Assembly: GCA_034112085.1 (NCBI GenBank)
Contig: JAWUWD010000106.1
Span: 1 to 20,570, forward strand
Length of the DNA stretch: 20,570 bases
DNA from: JAWUWD01 sp034112085
Lineage (GTDB): Bacteria > Bacteroidota > Bacteroidia > Cytophagales > Cyclobacteriaceae
Reading direction: 5' to 3'
Shown: piece after piece, positions 1-6,998 of the stretch
Numbering within the stretch: the stretch's first letter is position 1
How the letters are laid out: every line of letters starts with the position of its first letter
The notes under the pieces: generated by a model
What the model saw: only the letters and a program-made list of their open reading frames with translations
What the model was told of the DNA's origin: nothing
Database searches by the model: none
Translations under genes and position numbers: made by a program

Positions 1-1
1 G

Positions 2-256
2 TTTGACAAAAGCGAGCATGAAGTGATTCTGGGAGAAGATGACAAGCACTTAAACTTTAGAATTTCTTTACTGATAGAAAACTCAAAATCTGACCCAGAA
101 AAAAAGGAAGTCCCCATTTCCACCACTGTGGTCTTTAATAATTGGTTTGGAAAACTATATTTCCTCACTGTCAAAACCTTACATAAATTGAATGTCAAGA
201 GAATGTTGAAGGCAACGATCAAAGAGTTAGAGAATTCTCAAACATTGATGGATTAA
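2..256 (+). CDS. DUF2867-like protein, C-terminal fragment
   Basis: The reading frame is open from base 2 to the TAA at 254-256, so the gene enters from the left edge and only about 84 C-terminal residues are visible. They read FDKSEHEVILGEDDKHLNF, then a strand-rich stretch, then VVFNNWFGKLYFLTVK and a basic helix ending in LENSQTLMD. The FNNWFGKLYF segment followed by a basic helix resembles, from memory, the C-terminus of DUF2867 proteins, which occur alone or fused to NAD(P)-binding short-chain dehydrogenase-like domains. No function can be given from this part. An internal GTG at 23 could be mistaken for a start, but coding continues upstream of it. The family call is moderately sure; that it is a real coding tail is more certain. 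Confidence 0.6.
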   Translation, partial: FDKSEHEVILGEDDKHLNFRISLLIENSKSDPEKKEVPISTTVVFNNWFGKLYFLTVKTLHKLNVKRMLKATIKELENSQTLMD

Positions 257-367
257 GAAATAAGAATTGGCCCTTAGTAGATGAGAATGGTAATTTTTCA
301 GAGGGTCTTTTAGATTACTATGAGAAGGGTGAATTGGTCTTGGCGAATGCTACGACCAGAGACCGCA
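257..367 (+). other. gap with gene-like open frame, possible remnant
   Basis: This is the short gap between the DUF2867-like gene and the end of glpD. A different frame is open from about 187 to 433 and, across the gap, reads like protein: NKNWPLVDENGNF, then SEGLLDYYEKGELVLANAT. It has no ATG start and overlaps both neighbours. It could be chance or the remnant of a displaced gene. I see no terminator hairpin here. Confidence 0.2.
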
Positions 368-1981
368 TCAATCAAACCTTGTCATCTCGGCTACGAAACC
401 GCGCATCTTTGTTCTCTCCTCCTCTTGTCTACTAGTATCCCATCCCAGCGATGCTTCAAATACAGACATCACTTGATCTACCTCCGCTATCACCTGATCA
501 ATATCAAAAAGCAGCTTGGCCGTTCGTCTCGCGAAGAAGTCTTCTAGGTATATCACCCCTTCATGTTGAATCGTGAAGTGAGCTTCGGCCTGAACCAAGT
601 GATCAAAGTGCTGCTCTTGGTAGATATCAAGAATTTGATCAGTCTGCTTCCCGTAGCGATGTACCAAGTAAAAGGCTTTTGAGACATCAAGATTGGTCTC
701 TTTGAGTTTGCTCTCTACCTCCTCGAGATATATGGGCAGTTCTTTGGGTCGCTGGAATCCTCCGACCAATCTGGTCCTGCGTGTCTTACACTTCCGAGTA
801 ATGTGTTTTCGATTGCAAATAATCCGAATTACTTTCTTGGCCATCAAGCGGTATCCTGTCAGCTTTCCTCCTGCGATCGTGATCAGTCCAGAGTCTGACT
901 CGAAGACTTCATCTCCACGAGAGATCTCTGAGGGATCTTTGCCTGCTTCATGGATCAATGGGCGAAGTCCCGCCCAAGAAGATTCTATGTCCTGCTTTTT
1001 CAGTGATATAGATGGAAACATGTCATTGACTGCTCCCAATAGATAAGTCACATCATCCTGTGTGATTTTCGGATTGGTTTTATCGCCTTTGTAGTTGGTA
1101 TCTGTGGTACCGATGTAGGTTTTGCCTTCTCTGGGAATCGCAAAGATCATCCGGCCATCTGCTACATCAAAGTAGATCGATTGTCCTATCGGTAGCTTCT
1201 CATGTGGCACTACCAGATGAACTCCTTTGGTGAGATGGATTCTCTTTTCGTTGAGCGATACATCCTGCGACCGGAGCAGGTCTACCCAAGGCCCAGTGGC
1301 ATTGACTACATAGTCTGCTTTGATGTCGAGAGTCTCGTTGGTCAGCACATCTACACAATTGGCTCCAGAGACTTTATCGCCTTCGTAAGTCAGCTCACGT
1401 ACTTTTAGATAGTTGAGTGCGGTAGCGCCTTTATTTGTTGCTGTTTTGAGTACTTCTATGGTGAGCCTTGCATCGTCTGTTCGGTACTCTGCATAATATC
1501 CGCTGCCTACGATTTCCTCATCTCTGAGTAGCGGTTCCTTCTCCAGTGTTTGTTGCTTGTTGAGCATCCTGCGCTTATCACTGCCCTTCACTCCTGCCAG
1601 TACATCATAGAGCCAAAGTCCAAAGGAGGTTGACCACTTGCCATAGCTGCCATTCTCTGTCAATGGAAGCAGCATCTTCTCTGGTCGTACCAAGTGGGGC
1701 GCATTGCGATAAGCCACCGCACGCTCTAGTCCAGTTTCTCGGACGATATCGATTTCGAAGTTTTTGAGATAGCGCAGTCCGCCATGTACCAGTTTGGTAG
1801 ATCGACTGCTCGTCCCTGCAGCAAAATCTTGCATCTCTACCAGTGCTACGGTGAACCCTCTGGTAACCGCATCCAGCGCGATACCTGCACCCGTGATGCC
1901 TCCTCCTATGACGAGGATGTCATATTTATTTGTAGAAAGATCTTTAACGATTTTTTGTCGCTGGGTAGAATTATAAGGCAT
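368..1981 (-). CDS. glpD: aerobic glycerol-3-phosphate dehydrogenase
   Basis: This FAD enzyme oxidises sn-glycerol-3-phosphate to dihydroxyacetone phosphate, normally passing electrons to quinone at the inner face of the cytoplasmic membrane. The 537 residues fit the family length. The N-terminal dinucleotide-binding motif GGGITGAG lies at residues 26-33, followed by the family signature AGTSSRSTKLVHGGLRYL at about 55-72. Further on are VVNATGPWVD, SIYFDVADGRMIFAIPREGKTYIGTTD, SWAGLRPL and IAGGKLTGYRLMA, all typical of GlpD. The last ~130 residues form the helical C-terminal domain of this family. The ATG at 1981 leaves about 20 residues before the first beta strand, which is reasonable. The gene stands alone rather than next to glpK (10837-12321), and no glpF is present. 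A candidate promoter lies immediately upstream. The identification is secure. Confidence 0.95.
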   Translation of the reverse strand: MPYNSTQRQKIVKDLSTNKYDILVIGGGITGAGIALDAVTRGFTVALVEMQDFAAGTSSRSTKLVHGGLRYLKNFEIDIVRETGLERAVAYRNAPHLVRPEKMLLPLTENGSYGKWSTSFGLWLYDVLAGVKGSDKRRMLNKQQTLEKEPLLRDEEIVGSGYYAEYRTDDARLTIEVLKTATNKGATALNYLKVRELTYEGDKVSGANCVDVLTNETLDIKADYVVNATGPWVDLLRSQDVSLNEKRIHLTKGVHLVVPHEKLPIGQSIYFDVADGRMIFAIPREGKTYIGTTDTNYKGDKTNPKITQDDVTYLLGAVNDMFPSISLKKQDIESSWAGLRPLIHEAGKDPSEISRGDEVFESDSGLITIAGGKLTGYRLMAKKVIRIICNRKHITRKCKTRRTRLVGGFQRPKELPIYLEEVESKLKETNLDVSKAFYLVHRYGKQTDQILDIYQEQHFDHLVQAEAHFTIQHEGVIYLEDFFARRTAKLLFDIDQVIAEVDQVMSVFEASLGWDTSRQEEERTKMRGFVAEMTRFD

Positions 1982-1992
1982 ATATCGGCAGA

Positions 1993-2021
1993 CAACTTAA
2001 AGTGATAGTGTTGACTTCCAA
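1993..2021 (-). promoter_or_regulatory. candidate Bacteroidota promoter for glpD
   Basis: Read on the minus strand, TTG (2021-2019) is followed after exactly 19 bases by TAAGTTG (1999-1993). This resembles the Bacteroidota -33 TTG and -7 TAnnTTTG elements, with one T missing from the -7 box. The start codon at 1981 would leave a leader of only about 5-10 bases, which lowers confidence. Confidence 0.3.
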
Positions 2022-2041
2022 TATACGCCAAGTAATGAATA

Positions 2042-3763
2042 TTATTCTATCATCAGAGAGATTCCGTAGTTCTCCTGATCTCTAGGAGGGCTATCATTCC
2101 AGTCTCTATAAGAGTGAGATCCATCTGATTCATAATAGACTTGATACTCCCCTTTCGGTAAGATCACCACGTCATTGTACATTCTGTTCTTGCTTGCTCC
2201 ACCAGCATATTCAGAGTTACGGTAGGTCATTTCCCATACCACTCTGCCCGTATCTTTGTTTTCGATCCAACCATAATCATGCATATCACCATCAGAGCCT
2301 TCTCCGATAGCTTTTACTCTGAGTCTTGTATCCTTTTTGACCAAAAAGGATTCTTTCAATCTTTCGTTGTCACGAACTCTGAGGATTTGCACCAAAATCT
2401 TATCACTCCTGTATGATTTCTCATCAAACAATTCAAATTTCGATGATTTATCAGTCGCCAATATAGTTATACCCCACAATTCTGGTTCATGTGGCTGAGT
2501 GGCATTCCAATCTCTATATGAATGTGAACCGTCCGTAGCATAATAGACAATGTATTCTCCTTTGTCCAAACTCACTACCTCATTCGACATCCTGTTCTTT
2601 TCAGCACCACCCGCATATTCAGTGTTGCCTCTCTTCATCTCCCAAACTAATCCTCTGGTATTGGCATCTACTATCCATCCTGTATCAGCAAAATCATCCT
2701 CTGATTTTTCACCCATACAGAGTATTCTCACGTCAGTCTTCTGATTGAGTTTCAGGCCTTGACTAGCGTACTCATCATCTCCCATTCTTATCATCTCTAC
2801 CATAGGCTTAGTCATCTGATCTTCCTTAAATGGAATCACATTGGCTTTGTCCTTGGCAGAATTTGGCCAGATAGTCACTCCCCAAAACTGTGGATCGTCT
2901 GGTGGCAAAGAATTCCATTCTCTAAATGAATGAGAATCATCTGATGAATAGCTCACGACATAGCTCCCTGCCGGCAAAGAAATTATTTTATCAGTCTGGT
3001 AATTTTTCTTAGCACCTCCGGCAAATTTTGAATTGTAGTAGTCCATTTGCCAAACTCTTTTGCGGCTGCTGGCATCATAGATCCATACGTAATCATATAC
3101 TTCATCCTTACCACCTTCTCCGATGGCATAGATTTTCAATTCTGTTTCTGCCTTGAGCGAAAAACGCTCTTTCACGGTGACGTTGTCATCTATTCTATTG
3201 ATCGCCACTATGGCGTCCTTCGTCTTTCTACTTAGAAGTTCCTTCGCATCGATCGCAGTAATGCCTGGACCTGTGACACTAATCCCAAGATCCTCGTTAT
3301 AGCTGTCTCGATATTTTTCTCTATGTCTTGAACTGAATAATTGATCTACAAAATCATTGATGTCATTCACGGACCATTTATTACCATTCTGTCCATTGTC
3401 TCTTACTCCAGCATAGATCAGCTCATAGTTCCCTGCACTAAGTGGCATAGCCTCCTCGAATTCAAAGTACCCTTCTTCTCTATATCTATCGTTGCTCTTG
3501 ATCGCATCAAACAAATGCCAAACAACTTTACGTGTATCACTATTGATGATCCATCCGTAAAAAACCATTTTTTGCCAGTCGTCTAAGAATACACCTGCAC
3601 TACCTTTGATGGTGATTTCTGAATTATTACTGAGTGTGAATCCTTGAATTTTCAGCTTCCCGGGTCTGACATCCCCCACAGAAACCTCTTGCGCATTGGT
3701 AGTTCCAGACAAGAAGAGGATACAAATGGCAATAAGGGTAAATGTTATTTTTTTCATGATCAT
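2042..3763 (-). CDS. secreted protein with four copies of one module
   Basis: I do not recognise a named family. From the chosen start at 3763 (MIMKK) the protein has 573 residues. Residues 1-24 are a signal peptide with two lysines, a hydrophobic core and cleavage predicted after TTNA, so it is exported. The remainder holds four related modules at about 37-165, 183-300, 320-435 and 455-572. The last three share a GW-type strand (VWIYDA, GWIVDA, GWIENK), a VW-x-M strand, an AGGA-x-KN segment, a G-x-Y tyrosine-rich strand, then SHSFREWN or SHSYRDWN (277, 413, 549), and end in WGVTI, WGITI or YGISL. The first module is divergent and lacks SHSYRDWN. No catalytic motif is evident; beta-sandwich binding modules are a plausible inference. 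Upstream ATGs extend the frame to 3838, but they would bury the signal peptide. GGAGG (3781-3777) lies 13 bases before the chosen ATG. There is no operon partner. Confidence 0.8.
   Translation of the reverse strand: MIMKKITFTLIAICILFLSGTTNAQEVSVGDVRPGKLKIQGFTLSNNSEITIKGSAGVFLDDWQKMVFYGWIINSDTRKVVWHLFDAIKSNDRYREEGYFEFEEAMPLSAGNYELIYAGVRDNGQNGNKWSVNDINDFVDQLFSSRHREKYRDSYNEDLGISVTGPGITAIDAKELLSRKTKDAIVAINRIDDNVTVKERFSLKAETELKIYAIGEGGKDEVYDYVWIYDASSRKRVWQMDYYNSKFAGGAKKNYQTDKIISLPAGSYVVSYSSDDSHSFREWNSLPPDDPQFWGVTIWPNSAKDKANVIPFKEDQMTKPMVEMIRMGDDEYASQGLKLNQKTDVRILCMGEKSEDDFADTGWIVDANTRGLVWEMKRGNTEYAGGAEKNRMSNEVVSLDKGEYIVYYATDGSHSYRDWNATQPHEPELWGITILATDKSSKFELFDEKSYRSDKILVQILRVRDNERLKESFLVKKDTRLRVKAIGEGSDGDMHDYGWIENKDTGRVVWEMTYRNSEYAGGASKNRMYNDVVILPKGEYQVYYESDGSHSYRDWNDSPPRDQENYGISLMIE
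2048..3655 (-). repeat. four protein-level tandem modules
   Basis: The modules map to about 3655-3269, 3217-2864, 2806-2459 and 2401-2048 on the minus strand. The last three are spaced about 135-137 codons apart, with conserved core positions but clearly diverged DNA. They are therefore old protein duplications rather than recent DNA repeats. The fourth and third copies resemble each other most (NRM at the AGGA segment and an identical SHSYRDWN). Confidence 0.75.
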
Positions 3764-4077
3764 AGTTTGAGTGATTCCTCCACAATGCCAAAGTTTGTGC
3801 CGTATTAGATATGTTTCGATTTTGTGTTGTACGGACATGTTTCACAATCTCACCTGTTCACTAACGTAACATATTGGGACAAAAGTGTTCGTAAACGATC
3901 ACCGATTAAGTATGCTTCTAAAACCTGTATATTCAAAGATTTGTGGACAGTGAACTTCTACATTGAGTCAATCAGCCTACATCTGGATCAACAAGATATT
4001 GATGAAAATCCTTGTTTGCTCAATAATTGTGCATAGTCAAATTGATCGTGTAAAACCTATTCCCCCTCAGCAAATGG
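3764..4077 (-). other. intergenic region upstream of the module protein
   Basis: About 314 bases separate the response-regulator stop from the module-protein start. A GGAGG lies at 3781-3777 on the minus strand. CACTTTTG (3887-3880, minus) is one mismatch from the Bacteroidota -7 consensus but has no convincing -33 partner. Short open frames here have no protein-like character. I see no RNA gene or strong terminator. Confidence 0.3.
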
Positions 4078-4827
4078 TTATTGCTTTATCACATCCATTA
4101 AATTGTGCTTATACACACTGCCAACTGGGAGCATATTCCCATTGATTTTTACTTGATTGCCTTCAATGGTCTGTATTTTCTTAATGGCAACGATATAAGA
4201 TCGATGAACCCTAATAAATTGATGAGTTGGTAAGCTGTGCTCAAAATTGGTTAATCTTTCCAAAGTCACAATCGTCTCGTTTTGAAGGTGCACTTTGACA
4301 TAACTACCATAACTTTCGAGGTATAGTATTTCGGATAATAACACCTGGTGCGTTTTTTTATCACTCTTGATAAATATACTTTCGTCAACATGACTGCTAG
4401 GTGCGGCACTCTTCTCATTCACTTGCTGATTTGAAACGCTATCCTGAGAGTCTCCCAATTTTGCTGAATGCATGAGTTTTTTTTGAGTTTGCGCTTTATT
4501 CACTGCCTTCAAAAAACGCTCGAAGCTAAATGGCTTGAGCAAATAGTCAATGACATTCAATTCAAAGCTTTCTATGGCAAACTCTTGGTAAGCTGTGGTG
4601 ATAATAATCAGTGGAGGATTGTGTAAAGTCCTTAAGAAATCAAGGCCTTTGAGTTTGGGCATGTTGATGTCAAGGAAAATCAGATCGACCTCATGGTCAT
4701 TGAGGAAATCAATAGCCTCCAGTGCGGATTTACATTCTTTCTGAATATTAATAAAGGGTAAATTACCGCAATAATTCTTTACAACTTTACGCGCTAGTGG
4801 TTCGTCATCGATGATTACGCAGTCCAT
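4078..4827 (-). CDS. LytTR-family response regulator
   Basis: This is a two-domain DNA-binding response regulator of 249 residues. The receiver domain (about 1-120) has the acidic pocket IIDDEP at 5-10, the phospho-acceptor Asp53 in FLDINMP, the switch threonine in IIITTAY (77-78) and Lys98 in YLLKPF. After a polar linker, the LytTR DNA-binding domain runs from about 150 to the end, with FIKSDKKTHQV, ILYLESYGSYVKVH, FIRVHRSYIVA and the closing LPVGSVYK. Its ATG overlaps the stop codon of the upstream kinase gene by one base (TAATG, 4829-4825), showing translational coupling and making that kinase its cognate partner. Regulators of this type usually control few genes; the divergent ABC/M1 operon is the obvious candidate, but this is inference. 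The family assignment is secure; the target is unknown. Confidence 0.93.
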   Translation of the reverse strand: MDCVIIDDEPLARKVVKNYCGNLPFINIQKECKSALEAIDFLNDHEVDLIFLDINMPKLKGLDFLRTLHNPPLIIITTAYQEFAIESFELNVIDYLLKPFSFERFLKAVNKAQTQKKLMHSAKLGDSQDSVSNQQVNEKSAAPSSHVDESIFIKSDKKTHQVLLSEILYLESYGSYVKVHLQNETIVTLERLTNFEHSLPTHQFIRVHRSYIVAIKKIQTIEGNQVKINGNMLPVGSVYKHNLMDVIKQ

Positions 4828-5870
4828 TATTTATTCAGTTGTATGGATAACTCTATTTTGAAAACTCCATCCAGATCGGTGATTTCTAACTTGTGATTTT
4901 CAGGATATATTAAAGATAATCTTCTTCTCACATTCTCAAGCCCTAATCCCTCGATATCTTCATGATCAGAATTTTCATGATTATTTTCAATTTCAAATCG
5001 GAGTTCATTTTCAGTCGCTTTTAACCTAATGTTAAGGTAGGCTTTATCAGACATGACTTCCAGTCCATGTTTAATGGCATTCTCCAGAAAAACGATCAAA
5101 ATCATGGGTGCTATTTTGGTGGTACTGTCTTCTACCTCCTTTGTGAATTTGATGTTATCATCGGTATTGTGCCTGATGTGTTGCAGCGCAATATAGTTTT
5201 CTAGATAGTTTATCTCATTGCCAATCTGCACTTGAGATTCTTTACAATCATAAATTGTGTAGCGCATCATCTCTGATAGTTTCAGGATCACTTGAGGCGT
5301 TTCATCCGATTTTTCTAAAGCCAGAGAATATAGGTTATTCAATGTGTTGAAAAAGAAGTGCGGGTTAATCTGATTTTTCAGCAATGAAAGCTCAATATTG
5401 AGTCGATCATTTTCAACTTGCTTAATACGTGATAACTGAATAAACCATCGATAAGACAGGTTCATTAAAGTCGCAATAATCAGTATTAATAAAATAGCAA
5501 AGAATCCATCCTCTATGCGAACTACCTCTGCCGGTAACCCAAACCAATGCTCATCCGTCCAAGGCTCAAAATAAGCTACAACAGGGCCCCAGGTTGCGAT
5601 AATCAATATACAACCAATGACGTATGATATATAACGTTTTGTCTCTAAAAATTTGGGGATGAGGTAATAGATATTGGTATACACCGGAGGAACCAAAACT
5701 ATAAAAATTCCACTTAGTGATTGAAGAAAATAAATCATCAAAGATGGCTGATCTACACCTGTAGATTCGGCATAGTACAATGGCAATGGCCCAACCACTA
5801 CTAGAATAAATAATCCCAGTAGATGCCTTCCTACAGTTTCTAGTTTTTTTTGTTTCTCTTCTGCCTTCAT
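4827..5870 (-). CDS. LytS/YehU-type membrane histidine kinase
   Basis: The 347-residue sensor kinase belongs to the His_kinase (PF06580-like) group that pairs with LytTR regulators. Four hydrophobic segments lie at about 15-34, 44-71, 80-101 and 122-141, with no large extracellular domain, so the signal is probably sensed in or near the membrane. A short helix leads to the phospho-acceptor motif INPHFFFNTLNNLYSL with His171. The ATPase part has FLENAIKHG (261-269) as the N-box and GLGLENVRRRL (308-318) as the G-box. The gene is the first of a two-gene unit with the regulator, overlapping it by one base. It is divergent from the ABC ATPase gene, with 215 bases between the two starts. The stimulus cannot be read from the sequence. 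Confidence 0.92.
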   Translation of the reverse strand: MKAEEKQKKLETVGRHLLGLFILVVVGPLPLYYAESTGVDQPSLMIYFLQSLSGIFIVLVPPVYTNIYYLIPKFLETKRYISYVIGCILIIATWGPVVAYFEPWTDEHWFGLPAEVVRIEDGFFAILLILIIATLMNLSYRWFIQLSRIKQVENDRLNIELSLLKNQINPHFFFNTLNNLYSLALEKSDETPQVILKLSEMMRYTIYDCKESQVQIGNEINYLENYIALQHIRHNTDDNIKFTKEVEDSTTKIAPMILIVFLENAIKHGLEVMSDKAYLNIRLKATENELRFEIENNHENSDHEDIEGLGLENVRRRLSLIYPENHKLEITDLDGVFKIELSIQLNK

Positions 5871-5887
5871 TTCGTGATTTTACCTTA

Positions 5888-5895
5888 CAAAAGTA
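5888..5895 (-). promoter_or_regulatory. candidate -7 element for the kinase operon
   Basis: TACTTTTG on the minus strand matches the Bacteroidota -7 consensus TAnnTTTG exactly. It lies 18-25 bases before the kinase ATG at 5870. No clean TTG is found at the expected -33 distance, so support is partial. Confidence 0.3.
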
Positions 5896-6021
5896 TTCAT
5901 TCAATACAGTTATTACGAATTAATTTAACCAACCAACGATTTCATCAAGTGAACACCTTCTTTTCATGGATAAACTTAGTCTAGCAAGAATTTTGGTTGA
6001 TTGACGACTACAATAAGTCCG

Positions 6022-6071
6022 TTCGATAAAGTTATTTTTTAGTCCCATGAGCTTGCCTTTCCTTCGATAAA
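6022..6071 (+). repeat. direct repeat pair TTCGATAAA
   Basis: Two identical 9-base copies lie at 6022-6030 and 6063-6071, exactly 41 bases apart (about four helical turns), just upstream of the ABC ATPase start. They could form a paired regulator site, possibly for the neighbouring LytTR protein. In AT-rich DNA a chance match is also possible. Confidence 0.35.
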
Positions 6072-6088
6072 AAATAAAGAAGCTCATG
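6046..6088 (+). promoter_or_regulatory. inverted repeat enclosing the ABC ATPase start codon
   Basis: CATGAGCTT (6046-6054) and AAGCTCATG (6080-6088) are perfect 9-base inverted copies with 25 bases between them. The right arm ends in the ATG start codon of the ABC ATPase gene. In mRNA this could fold into a hairpin hiding the start codon; in DNA it could be a dyad operator. No experimental support is visible. Confidence 0.4.
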
Positions 6089-6967
6089 CAACTCTCAATT
6101 AAAAACTTAACAAAAACATATCCGAATGGTGTAAAGGCTTTGGATAATGTTTCTATCGAAATCTCAAAAGGCATGTTTGGATTGCTAGGCCCCAACGGTG
6201 CTGGAAAATCTTCATTGATGCGAACCATCGCTACCCTTCAAGAGGCCGATGGTGGCACGGCATTTCTGGGAGACATTGACATTCTAAAGAATCCTAAAGA
6301 GCTCAGAAAGACATTGGGGTATTTACCACAGGAATTCGGTGTATATCCCAAAATTACTGCAGAGCAGCTATTGGATCATTTGGCTATACTGAAAGGCATT
6401 ACCAAAAAGAAAGAGCGTAAGGAATTGGTGGGTCATCTATTACAAAAAGTAAACCTCTACGAGGTAAGAAAAAAATACGTGAAAGGTTTTTCAGGCGGGA
6501 TGAAACAAAGAGTTGGAATAGCTCAGGCACTTATTGGTAGTCCAAAACTAATAATAGTGGATGAACCCACTGCGGGGCTGGATCCGGGAGAAAGGAATAG
6601 GTTTCACAATTTATTAGCTGATGTAGCTGAAGAAGTAATCATCATCCTATCTACTCATATAGTCGATGATGTAAAGGAACTCTGTGCTAACATGGCCATC
6701 ATGAATCATGGAAAAATGGTCTATCAAGGATCACCACAAACAGTTGTCGATGAACTTAATGGTAAGGTCTGGCAAAAAACATTAGAGCGAAATCAATTAG
6801 CAAGATATTGTGAAGAGCACACAGTGATCTCCGACAAAATGGTAGCGGGAAAACCACTGATTCAAGTGCTTAGTGATCACAATCCTGGTACTGGGTTCAA
6901 GCAAGTAGAACCTAGTCTTGAAGACGCGTTTTTCACCAAAATCAATAGGAAGCAGGAAACTGTCTAA
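6086..6967 (+). CDS. ABC transporter ATP-binding protein
   Basis: This 293-residue protein is the cytoplasmic ATPase of an ABC transporter. Motifs appear in order: Walker A GPNGAGKS (35-42), Q-loop Gln82 in YLPQEFG, signature FSGGMKQR (135-142), Walker B LIIVDE (155-160) with the D-loop GLDP, and the switch His191 in STHIVDD. The ~70-residue tail after the ATPase core is typical of ATPases paired with ABC-2-type membrane proteins. The next gene starts 31 bases downstream and encodes a membrane partner carrying an M1-peptidase-like domain, so the two almost certainly form one transporter. The start codon lies inside an inverted repeat (6046-6088). The cargo is unknown. The ATPase identity is secure. 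Confidence 0.95.
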   Translation: MQLSIKNLTKTYPNGVKALDNVSIEISKGMFGLLGPNGAGKSSLMRTIATLQEADGGTAFLGDIDILKNPKELRKTLGYLPQEFGVYPKITAEQLLDHLAILKGITKKKERKELVGHLLQKVNLYEVRKKYVKGFSGGMKQRVGIAQALIGSPKLIIVDEPTAGLDPGERNRFHNLLADVAEEVIIILSTHIVDDVKELCANMAIMNHGKMVYQGSPQTVVDELNGKVWQKTLERNQLARYCEEHTVISDKMVAGKPLIQVLSDHNPGTGFKQVEPSLEDAFFTKINRKQETV

Positions 6968-6998
6968 TCTCACTAGTTTTTACTTAAAGTCTAATATT

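Noticed and set aside
320..547. Plus-strand open frame over the 3' end of glpD
   Set aside because: It is antisense to a secure gene, with low-complexity, arginine- and serine-rich translation.
3764..3838. Upstream start for the module protein
   Set aside because: It would place 25 residues before a textbook signal peptide.
5920..6228. Minus-strand open frame across the divergent promoter and ABC start
   Set aside because: It is antisense to the Walker A region of the ATPase and has no protein family character.
6918..6998. Upstream ATG giving the ABC/M1 protein 27 extra residues
   Set aside because: It lies inside the ATPase gene and adds a polar basic tail; MFNTFFLKEV at 6999 fits the family and operon spacing.
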